Shown piece by piece: positions 32,770 to 41,516 of a DNA stretch of 41,612 nucleotides. The notes below the pieces were generated by a model. That model worked only from the letters and a program-made list of their open reading frames with translations. It ran no database searches and was not told where the DNA came from. The translations under genes were made by a program, and so were the position numbers. The stretch comes from an uncultured Oscillospiraceae bacterium (GTDB taxonomy: Bacteria; Bacillota; Clostridia; Oscillospirales; Acutalibacteraceae). How positions within the stretch are numbered: position 1 is the stretch's first letter; each line of letters starts with the position of its first letter. The stretch is taken from contig CASEMN010000018.1 in NCBI GenBank assembly GCA_949289045.1, forward strand, positions 1 to 41,612, given 5' to 3'.

Positions 32770-35400
32770 ATGGCTAAAAAAGAAGCCGCAGTAAGCCCCG
32801 CAATTGTAGATAACCTTGACGCACTTCGCATAAGAATGAGCGAAATCCGTCAGGCACAGCAGATTTTTGCAACTTACACACAGGAGCAGGTTGATAAGAT
32901 CTTCTTTGCAGCTGCCAGCGCAGCAAACAAAGCAAGAATCCCCCTTGCAAAAATGGCTCGTGAAGAAACAGGCATGGGCGTTGTAGAAGATAAGGTTATT
33001 AAGAACCACTATGCAGCAGAGTATATTTACAACGCATATAAAGATACAAAAACCTGCGGCGTTATAGAATATGACAAAGAGTTCGGATACAAGAGAATTG
33101 CAGAGCCCATTGGTGTTATTGCAGCGGTTATCCCCACAACTAACCCCACTTCAACCGCTATCTTTAAATCACTTATCGCTCTTAAAACAAGAAACGGTAT
33201 CATCTTCTCACCCCATCCCAGAGCAAAGGCTTCCACAATCGCAGCCGCTAAAATCGTTCTTGATGCAGCAGTTGCAGCAGGCGCTCCCAAGGGAATAATC
33301 GGATGGATTGATACTCCCTCTCTTGAGCTTACAAACGAAGTTATGGCAACAGCCGATATTATCCTTGCAACGGGCGGCCCCGGAATGGTTAAGGCTGCTT
33401 ACTCTTCAGGTAAGCCCGCAGTAGGCGTTGGTGCAGGTAATACACCTGTTATCATCGACGACAGTGCCGATATCAAACTTGCAGTTAACTCAATCATTCA
33501 CTCAAAGACATTCGATAACGGTATGATCTGCGCTTCCGAGCAGTCAGTTACAGTTCTTGAAGGCGTATATGACGCAGTTAAGAAAGAGTTTGCCGACAGA
33601 GGCTGCTACTTCCTTAAAGGCGATGAAATAGAAAAGGTAAGAAAGACAATCCTTATTAACGGCGCTCTTAACGCAAAGATCGTTGGTCAGTCAGCTCACA
33701 CAATTGCAAAGCTTGCAGGCGTTGACGTTCCCGTTGATACAAAGATCATCATCGGCGAAGTTGAGTCTGTTGATATCTCCGAAGAATTTGCACATGAGAA
33801 GCTTTCTCCCGTACTTGCAATGTACAAGGCTAAGACTTTCGACGAGGCAATTGCAAAGGCTGAGAGACTTGTTGCTGACGGCGGATATGGCCACACATCT
33901 TCAATCTATATCGACGTTGTAAATCAGCAGGAGAAGCTCAATAAATTTGAAGCTGCAATGAAGACCTGCCGTATTCTTGTAAATACACCTTCTTCACAGG
34001 GCGGTATCGGTGACCTTTATAACTTCAAACTTAAGCCCTCTCTTACACTGGGCTGCGGCTCATGGGGCGGAAACTCTGTTTCAGAAAACGTTGGAGTTAA
34101 GCATCTTATCAATATCAAAACCGTTGCCGAGAGGAGAGAGAATATGCTCTGGTTCAGAACACCCCAGAAGGTTTACTTTAAGAAAGGCTGCTTAGGCGTA
34201 GCTCTTGATGAGCTGGGCAAGGTTATGAATAAGAAGAAAGTATTCATCGTAACCGACAGCTTCCTCTACAATAACGGATATACAAAGACAATCACAAATA
34301 AGCTCGACGAGCTTGGAATTCAGCATACAACATTCTTCGACGTTGCTCCCGATCCAACACTTGCATGTGCTAAAGAGGGTGCTGCACAGATGGCAGCCTT
34401 CAAGCCCGACTGCATTATCGCTGTTGGCGGCGGTTCCGCAATGGACGCTGGTAAAATCATGTGGGTAATGTATGAGCATCCCGAAGTAGACTTCATGGAT
34501 CTTGCTATGAGATTTATGGATATCCGCAAGAGAGTTTACACATTCCCGAAGATGGGTGAAAAGGCAAACTTCATTGCTGTTCCCACATCTGCTGGTACAG
34601 GTTCAGAGGTAACTCCCTTCGCAGTTATCACAGATCAGGATACAGGCATCAAATATCCTCTTGCTGACTATGAGCTTATGCCCAACATGGCTATCATCGA
34701 CGCTGATATGATGATGAATATGCCCAAGGGTCTTACAGCAGCATCAGGTATCGACGCTATGACACATGCTCTTGAAGCTTATGTTTCTGTTATGGCTTCC
34801 GATTACGCTGATGGCGTAGCTCTCAAGGCTCTTAAGAATATCTTCGCTTACCTTCCCGCTGCATATAATGAGGGCGCTGCAAATCCGAGAGCAAGAGAGA
34901 GAATGGCCGACGCTTCTACAATGGCAGGTATGGCTTTCGCAAACGCATTCCTTGGTGTATGCCACTCCATGGCTCATAAACTTGGCGCATTCCATCACCT
35001 TCCCCACGGTGTTGCAAACGCACTTCTTATCAATGAAGTAATCATGTTCAACTCCGCAGAGCAGCCCAGAAAGATGGGTACATTCCCCCAGTACGAGTAT
35101 CCTCATACTCTTGCAAGATATGCTGAAATCGCTTCCTTCCTTGGCTTTGAGGGTAAGACCGATAAAGAAAAGGTTGACACTCTTCTCAATAAAATAACAG
35201 AGCTCAAGGATACAGTTGGTATTCCTAAGACAATCAAGGATGCAGGCGTTGACGAGGAGAAATTCCTTGCAACTCTCGACGAAATGGTTGAGCAGGCATT
35301 CGATGACCAGTGCACAGGTGCTAACCCGAGATATCCTCTCATGAGCGAGATTAAGCAGATGTACCTTAACGCTTACTATGGCAAGCACGAGGAAGTCTGA
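32770..35400 (+). CDS. adhE: Bifunctional acetaldehyde-CoA/alcohol dehydrogenase
   Basis: AdhE reduces acetyl-CoA to acetaldehyde and then ethanol, regenerating two NAD per acetyl-CoA in fermentation. The 876-residue product has the N-terminal aldehyde dehydrogenase (catalytic Cys254 in NGMICASEQ), a linker near 440-455 and the C-terminal iron-dependent alcohol dehydrogenase. The latter has GGGSAMDAGK, the SGIDAMTHALEAY segment and metal-binding His residues in CHSMAHKLGAFHHLPHG. Full length, with TTAGGAGG ahead of ATG. Codon use is of the highly expressed type. Probably forms spirosomes, as known for the family. Confidence 0.97.
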   Translation: MAKKEAAVSPAIVDNLDALRIRMSEIRQAQQIFATYTQEQVDKIFFAAASAANKARIPLAKMAREETGMGVVEDKVIKNHYAAEYIYNAYKDTKTCGVIEYDKEFGYKRIAEPIGVIAAVIPTTNPTSTAIFKSLIALKTRNGIIFSPHPRAKASTIAAAKIVLDAAVAAGAPKGIIGWIDTPSLELTNEVMATADIILATGGPGMVKAAYSSGKPAVGVGAGNTPVIIDDSADIKLAVNSIIHSKTFDNGMICASEQSVTVLEGVYDAVKKEFADRGCYFLKGDEIEKVRKTILINGALNAKIVGQSAHTIAKLAGVDVPVDTKIIIGEVESVDISEEFAHEKLSPVLAMYKAKTFDEAIAKAERLVADGGYGHTSSIYIDVVNQQEKLNKFEAAMKTCRILVNTPSSQGGIGDLYNFKLKPSLTLGCGSWGGNSVSENVGVKHLINIKTVAERRENMLWFRTPQKVYFKKGCLGVALDELGKVMNKKKVFIVTDSFLYNNGYTKTITNKLDELGIQHTTFFDVAPDPTLACAKEGAAQMAAFKPDCIIAVGGGSAMDAGKIMWVMYEHPEVDFMDLAMRFMDIRKRVYTFPKMGEKANFIAVPTSAGTGSEVTPFAVITDQDTGIKYPLADYELMPNMAIIDADMMMNMPKGLTAASGIDAMTHALEAYVSVMASDYADGVALKALKNIFAYLPAAYNEGAANPRARERMADASTMAGMAFANAFLGVCHSMAHKLGAFHHLPHGVANALLINEVIMFNSAEQPRKMGTFPQYEYPHTLARYAEIASFLGFEGKTDKEKVDTLLNKITELKDTVGIPKTIKDAGVDEEKFLATLDEMVEQAFDDQCTGANPRYPLMSEIKQMYLNAYYGKHEEV

Positions 35401-35432
35401 TTAATTAAGACTTACAGATAATTTTAAAATTT

Positions 35433-35470
35433 GCCGCTGCAGTTTTAAAGCTGCGGCGGCTTTCCTTTTA
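35433..35470 (+). terminator. adhE terminator
   Basis: GCCGCTGCAG (35433-35442) pairs, with one G-U, with CTGCGGCGGC (35451-35460), followed by TTTCCTTTT. Confidence 0.85.
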
Positions 35471-35578
35471 TCGTATAGTATCGTGACAATAGTTTTACTT
35501 GCAAAATTTTAAAAAATGCATATAATTTCTTTTAGCGGTTTATATCGCTAAAGGATTTTTGAAGATATGGTGAGAGAG

Positions 35579-36082
35579 ATGAAAAACATTATTTTAACCG
35601 GCATGCCCGGCAGCGGAAAAAGTACGGTAGGGGTAATTCTTGCAAAGGCGGTTAACTGTGCTTTTGTGGATACAGATCTTGTTATTCAGCAGATGACGGG
35701 AAGACTCCTTCAGGATATTATAGATAAAGACGGTATAGAGCAGTTTATGAAAACTGAGGAAGAGGCTATTTGTGCAACTAACTGTTCAAAAAGTGTGATT
35801 TCAACGGGAGGCAGTGCGGTGTACAGCGAAAAGGCCATGAAAAAGCTTAAAGAGAGCGGCGTTTGTGTGTTTCTCGATGTACCCGTTGAGGAGCTGAAAA
35901 GACGTATAAGCAATATGAGCTCAAGGGGAATAGTTTTAAACGGAAGTTTTGAGGATACATATGCGGAGAGGATGCCCCTTTACGAAAAGTATGCCGATAT
36001 TACCGTAAAGTGCGACGGGCTGGAAATTGAAGAGACAGTTTCTGAAATCATAAAGAAATTAAAGGAACTGAAAAGTATATGA
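35579..36082 (+). CDS. Shikimate-kinase-like P-loop kinase, atypical active site
   Basis: A 167-residue small kinase of the shikimate kinase fold. The P-loop GMPGSGKST, the DTD for substrate and magnesium, and ERMPLY (substrate-binding Arg) are present. Two hallmarks are not: the FRxxE motif reads FMKTE, so the shikimate-binding Arg is Met, and the GGG motif reads TGGS; the lid RPLL is RGIV. It may phosphorylate another small alcohol. It stands alone, with no aromatic-pathway genes nearby. The start is ATG 35579 (GAGAGAG upstream) or possibly ATG 35567. Confidence 0.65.
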   Translation: MKNIILTGMPGSGKSTVGVILAKAVNCAFVDTDLVIQQMTGRLLQDIIDKDGIEQFMKTEEEAICATNCSKSVISTGGSAVYSEKAMKKLKESGVCVFLDVPVEELKRRISNMSSRGIVLNGSFEDTYAERMPLYEKYADITVKCDGLEIEETVSEIIKKLKELKSI

Positions 36083-36125
36083 AAAAACAGATGTAAAAGT
36101 ATATATTTACATTTAATATTAACTC

Positions 36126-36154
36126 TTGTTTTTTGCATGATTGAGTAGTATCAT
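36126..36154 (+). promoter_or_regulatory. Promoter for queT
   Basis: TTGTTT (36126-36131), a 17-base spacer and TATCAT (36149-36154) would start transcription near 36161, at the first base of the riboswitch. Confidence 0.5.
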
Positions 36155-36161
36155 ATTCTGC

Positions 36162-36203
36162 GGTCAGTTCGAAACCATCCTGACCTAAAATAAAACTATG
36201 GAG
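36162..36203 (+). promoter_or_regulatory. preQ1-I riboswitch, translational type
   Basis: The stem GGTCAG (36162-36167) / CTGACC (36180-36185) encloses a loop starting TTC and ending in CATC, followed by the A-rich tail TAAAATAAAACTA (36186-36198) that runs into the ribosome-binding site GGAG (36200-36203). This is the layout of preQ1-I aptamers, whose tail forms an H-type pseudoknot. Ligand binding would hide the site and shut off queT. The downstream queuosine-precursor transporter supports the call. Confidence 0.85.
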
Positions 36204-36209
36204 TGAAAA

Positions 36210-36743
36210 ATGAACATGAAAAAGAAGAGTATCAACTACCTTGTGGAAGCGGGCTTAATAGCCGCTATCTATGCTGCCGCAACTTATGCCGCTGCGGCTA
36301 TGGGACTTGCCTATTCAGGAGTCCAGTTCAGAATTTCTGAGGCGCTTACTGTGCTTGCCGCTTTTACTCCGGCAGCTATTCCGGGCCTTACAATCGGATG
36401 CTTTTTAGGCAATCTTACAAGCCCCTACGGAATGATTGACGTTATCTGCGGAACGGCGGCGACTCTTGTAGCGGCCTGCTTTTCGAGAATGCTGAGGAAA
36501 ATAACAATTAAGGGAATTCCGGTTTTAGCGGCGATACCTCCGATTATTGCAAATGCCATTATAGTTGGTCTTGAAGTGGCGTGGTTCCTTCCCGAAGGCT
36601 TTTCCTGGATGGGATTCGGCGCATCGGCTTTATCCGTTGGTCTCGGAGAGGCTGCTGTCTGCTTAATACTGGGAATTCCGCTTATGGCAGTTTTAAAAAA
36701 GCCGAGCGTAGAAAAGGTTCTTTTTAAAAATTACAATACATAA
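36210..36743 (+). CDS. queT: QueT-type queuosine precursor transporter (ECF S component)
   Basis: A 177-residue membrane protein with about five or six hydrophobic segments and the QueT pattern (GVQFRISEALTVLAAF, then GCFLGNLTSPYGMIDVICG). It is thought to be the substrate-binding subunit of an energy-coupling-factor importer for preQ1 or a related queuosine precursor. A preQ1-I riboswitch lies directly upstream, which fits. The ECF ATPases are not in the window. Confidence 0.9.
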   Translation: MNMKKKSINYLVEAGLIAAIYAAATYAAAAMGLAYSGVQFRISEALTVLAAFTPAAIPGLTIGCFLGNLTSPYGMIDVICGTAATLVAACFSRMLRKITIKGIPVLAAIPPIIANAIIVGLEVAWFLPEGFSWMGFGASALSVGLGEAAVCLILGIPLMAVLKKPSVEKVLFKNYNT

Positions 36744-36749
36744 AATTTT

Positions 36750-36787
36750 CCGGTGGGACTAAAGAGTTCCGCCGGCTTCTTGTTTTT
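36750..36787 (+). terminator. queT terminator
   Basis: CCGGTGGGAC (36750-36759) pairs, with two G-U pairs, with GTTCCGCCGG (36766-36775), followed by a T-rich run that doubles as the -35 of the next promoter. Confidence 0.75.
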
Positions 36788-36808
36788 ATGGCCGTCATGG
36801 GGTATAAT
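36780..36808 (+). promoter_or_regulatory. Promoter for the LCP-like/folate operon
   Basis: TTGTTT (36780-36785), a 17-base spacer and TATAAT (36803-36808). The leader to the first start codon would be about 165 bases; I recognise no THF riboswitch in it. Confidence 0.6.
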
Positions 36809-36978
36809 ATTCTGTAATGTTTTACTGTTGGCTGAGCGCTTTTTCTTCTGCCTTTTGGTAAAGCTATAATTGTCTGTTTAAATTTGAGATTAAAAAACGG
36901 TTCCGTAAAAACATAATTAACGGCTGGCAGTATGACTTTGTTTTTAGGCGGTCAGAAGCCCGAAGGACGGTGGAAATT

Positions 36979-37857
36979 TTGAAAAAGAAGAATGAAAGTC
37001 TGAAATTTGTAACAGAAAGAAGTAAAGAACGCAAGCGAGTTACAACTTTTGTAGCTGCCCTTGTAGGATTTATTGTTGTTTTTGGTGCAGTTTCGGGATT
37101 TATTCTGCTTAAATCCAACGATTACAGTCTTTCCAAACTTTTAGGTACTCCTGAGGCGGAAAGCGAAGCTCCGAGAGAACCGGAAGAAGTTACCCCTCAA
37201 ATGCCGGATTTGGAGGGAAGCACAAATATTTTATTTGTAGGTACGGGAAGCTCCGGAATAGAGTACGGTGTAATTATTCACTGTGATCTTGAGCAGGTTA
37301 AAATTACCGTTTATCCTTTTGATACTTCTATAAGCGTATCTGTGGACGGAAGAAGCGATACCTTGTCGGGCCATTATGGCTACGGAGGAATGGAGCAGGT
37401 TGTAAAAGCCGTTGAACAGGGACTTTCTGTTCCTATTGACAGATATATTTCCGTAACGAAAAACGGACTGAGTGATCTTGTAAAGGTTCTTGGAGGTATA
37501 CCTATGACCTTTGACGAGGCTCTTTCCTATAACGGAGAAGACTTTAGTCTTAATTTAAAAGCCGGCGAACAGACAGTAAGCGGCGAAAGCTTCTATAAGT
37601 ATCTCATGTACCCTGACAGCGGTAAAAATCAGCAGCTTCAAAATCAGGGAAAGGCATTTTGTGCTTTCACAGACGCAGTTCTTACTCTTGATAATATTCT
37701 TGACGGAGACGAGTTCTTTTCTTCAGTAATAAACTGTACAAAGAGCGATATATCTATTGAGGATTACTCTACTAATGAGCGTGTTCTGGAATATTTTATA
37801 AAAAGCGAAAACCGTAAGCCTAACGAGGTAAGCACCGATATTTCTCAGATAAGATAA
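36979..37857 (+). CDS. Membrane-anchored LCP-like protein with degenerate active site
   Basis: A 292-residue protein with one N-terminal membrane segment (about 23-47), an acidic Pro/Glu linker and an extracellular LytR-CpsA-Psr-like domain. The VKVLGGIPM and LNLKAGEQTVSGESFYKYL stretches match LCP, but the usual YVRYR and downstream Asp/Arg-rich RQQ motif read YLMYP and KNQQLQNQ, so the phosphotransferase residues are largely lost. It may be a non-catalytic relative. The start is TTG 36979 or GTG 36970. It leads the operon with the transglutaminase-like gene and folE. Confidence 0.65.
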   Translation: MKKKNESLKFVTERSKERKRVTTFVAALVGFIVVFGAVSGFILLKSNDYSLSKLLGTPEAESEAPREPEEVTPQMPDLEGSTNILFVGTGSSGIEYGVIIHCDLEQVKITVYPFDTSISVSVDGRSDTLSGHYGYGGMEQVVKAVEQGLSVPIDRYISVTKNGLSDLVKVLGGIPMTFDEALSYNGEDFSLNLKAGEQTVSGESFYKYLMYPDSGKNQQLQNQGKAFCAFTDAVLTLDNILDGDEFFSSVINCTKSDISIEDYSTNERVLEYFIKSENRKPNEVSTDISQIR

Positions 37858-37872
37858 CGGAGGAAAGACAAG

Positions 37873-39024
37873 GTGAAATTAAAAAAAGCTGCCATATGGT
37901 TTTTCATACTGATATGCTGTGCGGTTACTTTTGTTTTTGTTTTTCCGAATACTGGTTTGAATGATTTGGAGCTTTTTGCCCCTGATATGGATAAAATTGT
38001 TTCCGATCAAGATTATGACGGAAGCAATTACCAAACCCTTACCGTTAAAGAAAAATATATATATGGTCTTATTTGTGAAAACCACAAGGAGCACAAAACC
38101 GATTTTCGAATGTCCGAAGAAGTTACGGCAGACGAGATGACCGATGTTTTTACAGCTGTAAAGTTTGATTTTCCGGATAGAGGATGTCTTGAAGATACTT
38201 ATTCCTTTGTACAGAAGGGGAATTATTTCTATTACAGCGTTAAGTATTGGCTCAGCTATGAAGATTGCTGTGAACGCTCAGAAAAATGTACCGAAGAGGC
38301 GCAGAGAATTGCCCTTTTGGCAAAAGATAAAAGCGATTATGATAAAACTCTTTTCTTTCACGATTTTTTAACTCAGCGCACCCTTTATTCCGAGTCTCTT
38401 GAAAATGAAGTATTTACCGCTTACGGTGCCTTCTTCGACGGTAAGGCCAACTGCAGCGGATTTACTGCGGCAATGTCAATGCTGCTGGATTTCGGCGGAG
38501 TAGAAAACGGAATAATTCTTGGGGAAGCGAAAGATAAACGTGACGGTCAGGAGAATGTCCTTCACGTTTGGAATGTTGTAACGACAGATAAAGGCTCAGG
38601 TCATGTTGATGTTGCATGGGATGCAAGTGACCAAACTAATGATTTAGTCAACAACCACACTTATTTTTATTTAAGCGATGAGGAAATATCAAAAGACCAT
38701 GTTATATTCGATAAATATAAAGGATTTTGTCCCGTTTCCGAGGGAAGTTATTTTCAGGTAAACGGAACCTATTTTGAATCCTGGTCAGAAAATGAACAGC
38801 GAAAAACAGGCAGTCTTCTTGCCGATGCTGTAGACTCCGGGGAAACAGTTGAAATCAAATTTAAAAATGAATCTGATTACACTTCGGCTGCTAATTATTT
38901 GTTCAATAAAAACGGGGCTTACGACCTGATGTACATGTTTTGTGACAACAGGGAAAAAATCCCCTCAGAATTGACATATTATGTCAACGATAATCAGTAT
39001 ACTATACTTATAAAACTCAGCTAA
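37873..39024 (+). CDS. Extracellular transglutaminase-like protein
   Basis: A 383-residue protein with a signal or anchor segment (about 5-25) and a transglutaminase-like (papain-fold) core. The likely triad is Cys in [11 protein letters not shown], His in VLHVWNVV and Asp in HVDVAWDAS. Such bacterial proteins may be proteases or cross-linkers at the cell surface. The GTG start follows GGAGG by nine bases. It sits 15 bases after the LCP-like gene and 19 before folE, so all are probably in one transcript. The role is unknown. Confidence 0.8.
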   Translation: MKLKKAAIWFFILICCAVTFVFVFPNTGLNDLELFAPDMDKIVSDQDYDGSNYQTLTVKEKYIYGLICENHKEHKTDFRMSEEVTADEMTDVFTAVKFDFPDRGCLEDTYSFVQKGNYFYYSVKYWLSYEDCCERSEKCTEEAQRIALLAKDKSDYDKTLFFHDFLTQRTLYSESLENEVFTAYGAFFDGKANCSGFTAAMSMLLDFGGVENGIILGEAKDKRDGQENVLHVWNVVTTDKGSGHVDVAWDASDQTNDLVNNHTYFYLSDEEISKDHVIFDKYKGFCPVSEGSYFQVNGTYFESWSENEQRKTGSLLADAVDSGETVEIKFKNESDYTSAANYLFNKNGAYDLMYMFCDNREKIPSELTYYVNDNQYTILIKLS

Positions 39025-39043
39025 AGTTAAGGAAAGTGGAAAA

Positions 39044-39610
39044 ATGGATAAAGCAAAAATAGAAGCGGCAGTAAGAGACATTCTTGAAGCAATAGGTGAA
39101 GACCCTAACAGAGAAGGGCTTTTGGAAACTCCCCGCAGAGTCGCTAATATGTATGAGGAAATTTTCGGCGGCTTAAGCGAAGATCCGAAAAAGCATCTGA
39201 AAATCTTCCATGAAAGCAATAATGATGAAATGGTAATAGTCAGGGATATCCCTCTCTATTCAATGTGTGAGCATCACCTGCTTCCATTTACGGGAAAAGC
39301 TCATATAGCCTACATACCCTCTGACGGAAAAGTTATCGGTCTTTCAAAACTTTCGAGAATTGTCTCAACTTTTGCCAAAAGACCTCAGCTTCAGGAACGC
39401 CTTACCGCTCAGGTTGCAGATTTTCTTGAAGCGGAGCTTCAGCCCAAGGGTGTTGCCGTTATAGTTGAAGCAGAGCATCTGTGCATGACAATGCGCGGAG
39501 CAAGAGCAGCGGGTTCATCTACACAGACCTCGGCGCTCAGAGGCAGAATGAAGAGTGACGCAAGAACCAGATCAGAGGTTATGAGCCTTCTTTGCGGAGG
39601 CAGAAGCTGA
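39044..39610 (+). CDS. folE: GTP cyclohydrolase I
   Basis: FolE opens GTP to 7,8-dihydroneopterin triphosphate, the first step of folate synthesis. The 188-residue product is of normal length. Zinc ligands lie in [10 protein letters not shown] and [11 protein letters not shown], and GLSKLSRIV is the family core. It overlaps the folP start by one base. Confidence 0.96.
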   Translation: MDKAKIEAAVRDILEAIGEDPNREGLLETPRRVANMYEEIFGGLSEDPKKHLKIFHESNNDEMVIVRDIPLYSMCEHHLLPFTGKAHIAYIPSDGKVIGLSKLSRIVSTFAKRPQLQERLTAQVADFLEAELQPKGVAVIVEAEHLCMTMRGARAAGSSTQTSALRGRMKSDARTRSEVMSLLCGGRS

Positions 39611-40449
39611 TGAACTTTTTTAAATGCGGAAAATATTCTCTTCCTTTAGGGACAAAAACATATATAATGGGTATTCTTAATGTCACTCCCGATTCCTTTT
39701 CCGACGGAGGGCTTTGGAATGATCCACAAAAGGCAGCTGACCATGCCCGTGAAATGATTGAAGCGGGAGCCGATATAATAGATATCGGAGCACAGTCCAC
39801 GAGGCCGGGACATATTGAAATTTCTGCCGCAGAGGAAATAGAGAGACTCAGTGCGGTATTTGATGTACTTAAAAATCCCGGAGTACCTGTTTCTGTGGAT
39901 ACATATTATCCGGAAGCTGCGGAATTTGCTCTTAAAAACGGCGCAGATATTATTAATGATGTAAGCGGCGTGTTTAATCCTTTGATGGCTGAGACTGTAA
40001 AAAAATATAATGCCGGATGGATTGTGATGCATACAGGCGGTGGAACAGCCGATATAGTTCCACAGTATGAAGAGGGCGTTGTGGAAAATGTAAAGGCGTT
40101 TTTTGAAAAAATGCTCAGGGAATGCAGAGAGTTTGGCATAGATGAATCCTGTATTTGCCTTGATCCGGGAATAGGTTTCGGTAAAACCTATGAGGATAAT
40201 CTCGAACTGATGTGTAGGATGAATGAGATTAAAACTGGAAATAATGCTCTTCTTGCCGGAGCTTCGAGAAAAAGAGTTATAGGAACAGCAACAGGTGTTG
40301 AACAGGCTGATAAAAGACTAATAGGTACAATAGCAGCACATTGTGCGTGTATGGCGGGAGGAGCTGATATAATCCGTGTCCATGACGTAGCGGAAAGTGC
40401 CGAGTCAGCTAAAATGTGCGATGCCATTTACAGAAGAAAGGACAGATAA
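39610..40449 (+). CDS. folP: Dihydropteroate synthase
   Basis: FolP joins dihydropterin pyrophosphate to p-aminobenzoate. The 279-residue TIM barrel shows GILNVTPDSFSDGG (pterin/Mg loop), DIGAQSTRPG, DPGIGFGKT and the SRKRVIG segment. An upstream in-frame ATG at 39592 exists, but GGAGG (39596-39600) fits ATG 39610, which overlaps the folE stop (TGATG). Third position in biosynthetic order, second in the operon. Confidence 0.95.
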   Translation: MNFFKCGKYSLPLGTKTYIMGILNVTPDSFSDGGLWNDPQKAADHAREMIEAGADIIDIGAQSTRPGHIEISAAEEIERLSAVFDVLKNPGVPVSVDTYYPEAAEFALKNGADIINDVSGVFNPLMAETVKKYNAGWIVMHTGGGTADIVPQYEEGVVENVKAFFEKMLRECREFGIDESCICLDPGIGFGKTYEDNLELMCRMNEIKTGNNALLAGASRKRVIGTATGVEQADKRLIGTIAAHCACMAGGADIIRVHDVAESAESAKMCDAIYRRKDR

Positions 40450-40830
40450 ATGAAAAGAAACGATAAAATTATAATTGAAGGCTTAAAACTGTTTGCTTAT
40501 CACGGGGTGAATCCAGAGGAGAAACGTGACGGGCAGCATTTTATTATAGATTTAACTGCTGAAACGAATCTTGATAATGCCGGTAAAACCGATGACCTTG
40601 AAAAGACAGTAAGCTATGCTAAAATCATCAAAACCATAAAAAGAGTTGTGGCAGAGGATAAATATGATTTAATTGAAAGAGTGGCTTACAGGATAATCGA
40701 ACAGGTATTTGAGGAATATGAGGCTTTGAAAGTTATTACTGTAAGAGTAAGAAAACCTGAAGCTCCTATTTCGGCAGAATTTTCATATGTAGCTGTTGAG
40801 CTCACAAGAACAAGGGAGGAAATGAAATGA
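40450..40830 (+). CDS. folB: Dihydroneopterin aldolase
   Basis: FolB cleaves dihydroneopterin to 6-hydroxymethyl-dihydropterin and glycolaldehyde. The 126-residue product has IIIEGLKLFAYHGVNPEEK near the start (conserved Tyr/His and Glu) and the C-terminal VRKPEAPI motif with the catalytic Lys. It begins immediately after the folP stop and overlaps folK by four bases. Confidence 0.94.
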   Translation: MKRNDKIIIEGLKLFAYHGVNPEEKRDGQHFIIDLTAETNLDNAGKTDDLEKTVSYAKIIKTIKRVVAEDKYDLIERVAYRIIEQVFEEYEALKVITVRVRKPEAPISAEFSYVAVELTRTREEMK

Positions 40831-41318
40831 GTCAGGCTGTAATTGCAATAGGCGCAAATTTAGGGGATAGAATGGATACTATAGAAAAAGCTGTAAGAGC
40901 TGTTTCTCTTCTTCCCGGAACCAAAGTGGAAAAATATTCTAACATATATGAGACCGATCCGGTGGGATATGCCGACCAGCCGAAGTTTTTGAACTGTGCA
41001 ATTGAGATTGATACAAATCTTTCTCCGAGAGCGCTTTTAGGTGCATGTCTCGGAATAGAGGCCGCATTCGGCAGAGAACGTACAATTAAAAACGGTCCCA
41101 GAGTTTTGGATCTTGATATAATTATTTATGACGGAGTAAAATCCGATTCTTTTGAGCTTACTCTTCCTCATCCGAGAGCTTTGGAGAGAGCTTTTGTGCT
41201 TCTTCCGCTGCATGATCTTTATCCGAGTGGACGTGCACCGACACTCTATTTTGGGCCTCATATTAAAGAAGTATCAACAGATGGTGTAACAGTATATGCT
41301 GAAAGAAAAGAGGGCTGA
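40827..41318 (+). CDS. folK: 2-Amino-4-hydroxy-6-hydroxymethyldihydropteridine diphosphokinase
   Basis: FolK (HPPK) transfers pyrophosphate from ATP to hydroxymethyl-dihydropterin, giving the FolP substrate. The 163-residue product has IGANLGDR, the Mg-binding PRVLDLDIIIY and LPHPRALERAFVLLPL. It overlaps folB by ATGA. It completes the folE-P-B-K set; folC and the pABA genes are not in the window. Confidence 0.94.
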   Translation: MSQAVIAIGANLGDRMDTIEKAVRAVSLLPGTKVEKYSNIYETDPVGYADQPKFLNCAIEIDTNLSPRALLGACLGIEAAFGRERTIKNGPRVLDLDIIIYDGVKSDSFELTLPHPRALERAFVLLPLHDLYPSGRAPTLYFGPHIKEVSTDGVTVYAERKEG

Positions 41319-41332
41319 TGCCCTCTTTTTTA
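41306..41332 (+). terminator. Terminator overlapping the folK stop
   Basis: AAAAGAGGGC (41306-41315) pairs with GCCCTCTTTT (41320-41329) over TGAT, which contains the stop codon, and runs into T residues. Confidence 0.85.
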
Positions 41333-41382
41333 TACCCTCTGCGAAACGCCCGGCGTCGTTTTCCAAAGCGTTAAAAAAGGTG

Positions 41383-41412
41383 TTGACATGGCATAGGGGA
41401 TTGTGGTAATAT
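41383..41412 (+). promoter_or_regulatory. rRNA operon promoter P1 (candidate)
   Basis: TTGACA (41383-41388), an 18-base spacer and TAATAT (41407-41412). Confidence 0.65.
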
Positions 41413-41487
41413 ATGCAAGTCGCCACGAGAGAGGGACAACGAAGTAAAGCAAAAACAAAAAACTTCGAAAAAACTTCAAAAAAGTTC

Positions 41488-41516
41488 TTGACAAAGGCAA
41501 GAAGCTGTGATAGAAT
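41488..41516 (+). promoter_or_regulatory. rRNA operon promoter P2 (candidate)
   Basis: TTGACA (41488-41493), a 17-base spacer and TAGAAT (41511-41516): a near-perfect promoter 100 bases after the first. Confidence 0.75.

Noticed and set aside
34744..35388. 214-codon open frame antisense to adhE
   Set aside because: It lies wholly inside adhE, is rich in Cys, Ser and His from reversed codons, and has no ribosome-binding site or known domain. It reflects strong codon bias on the sense strand.
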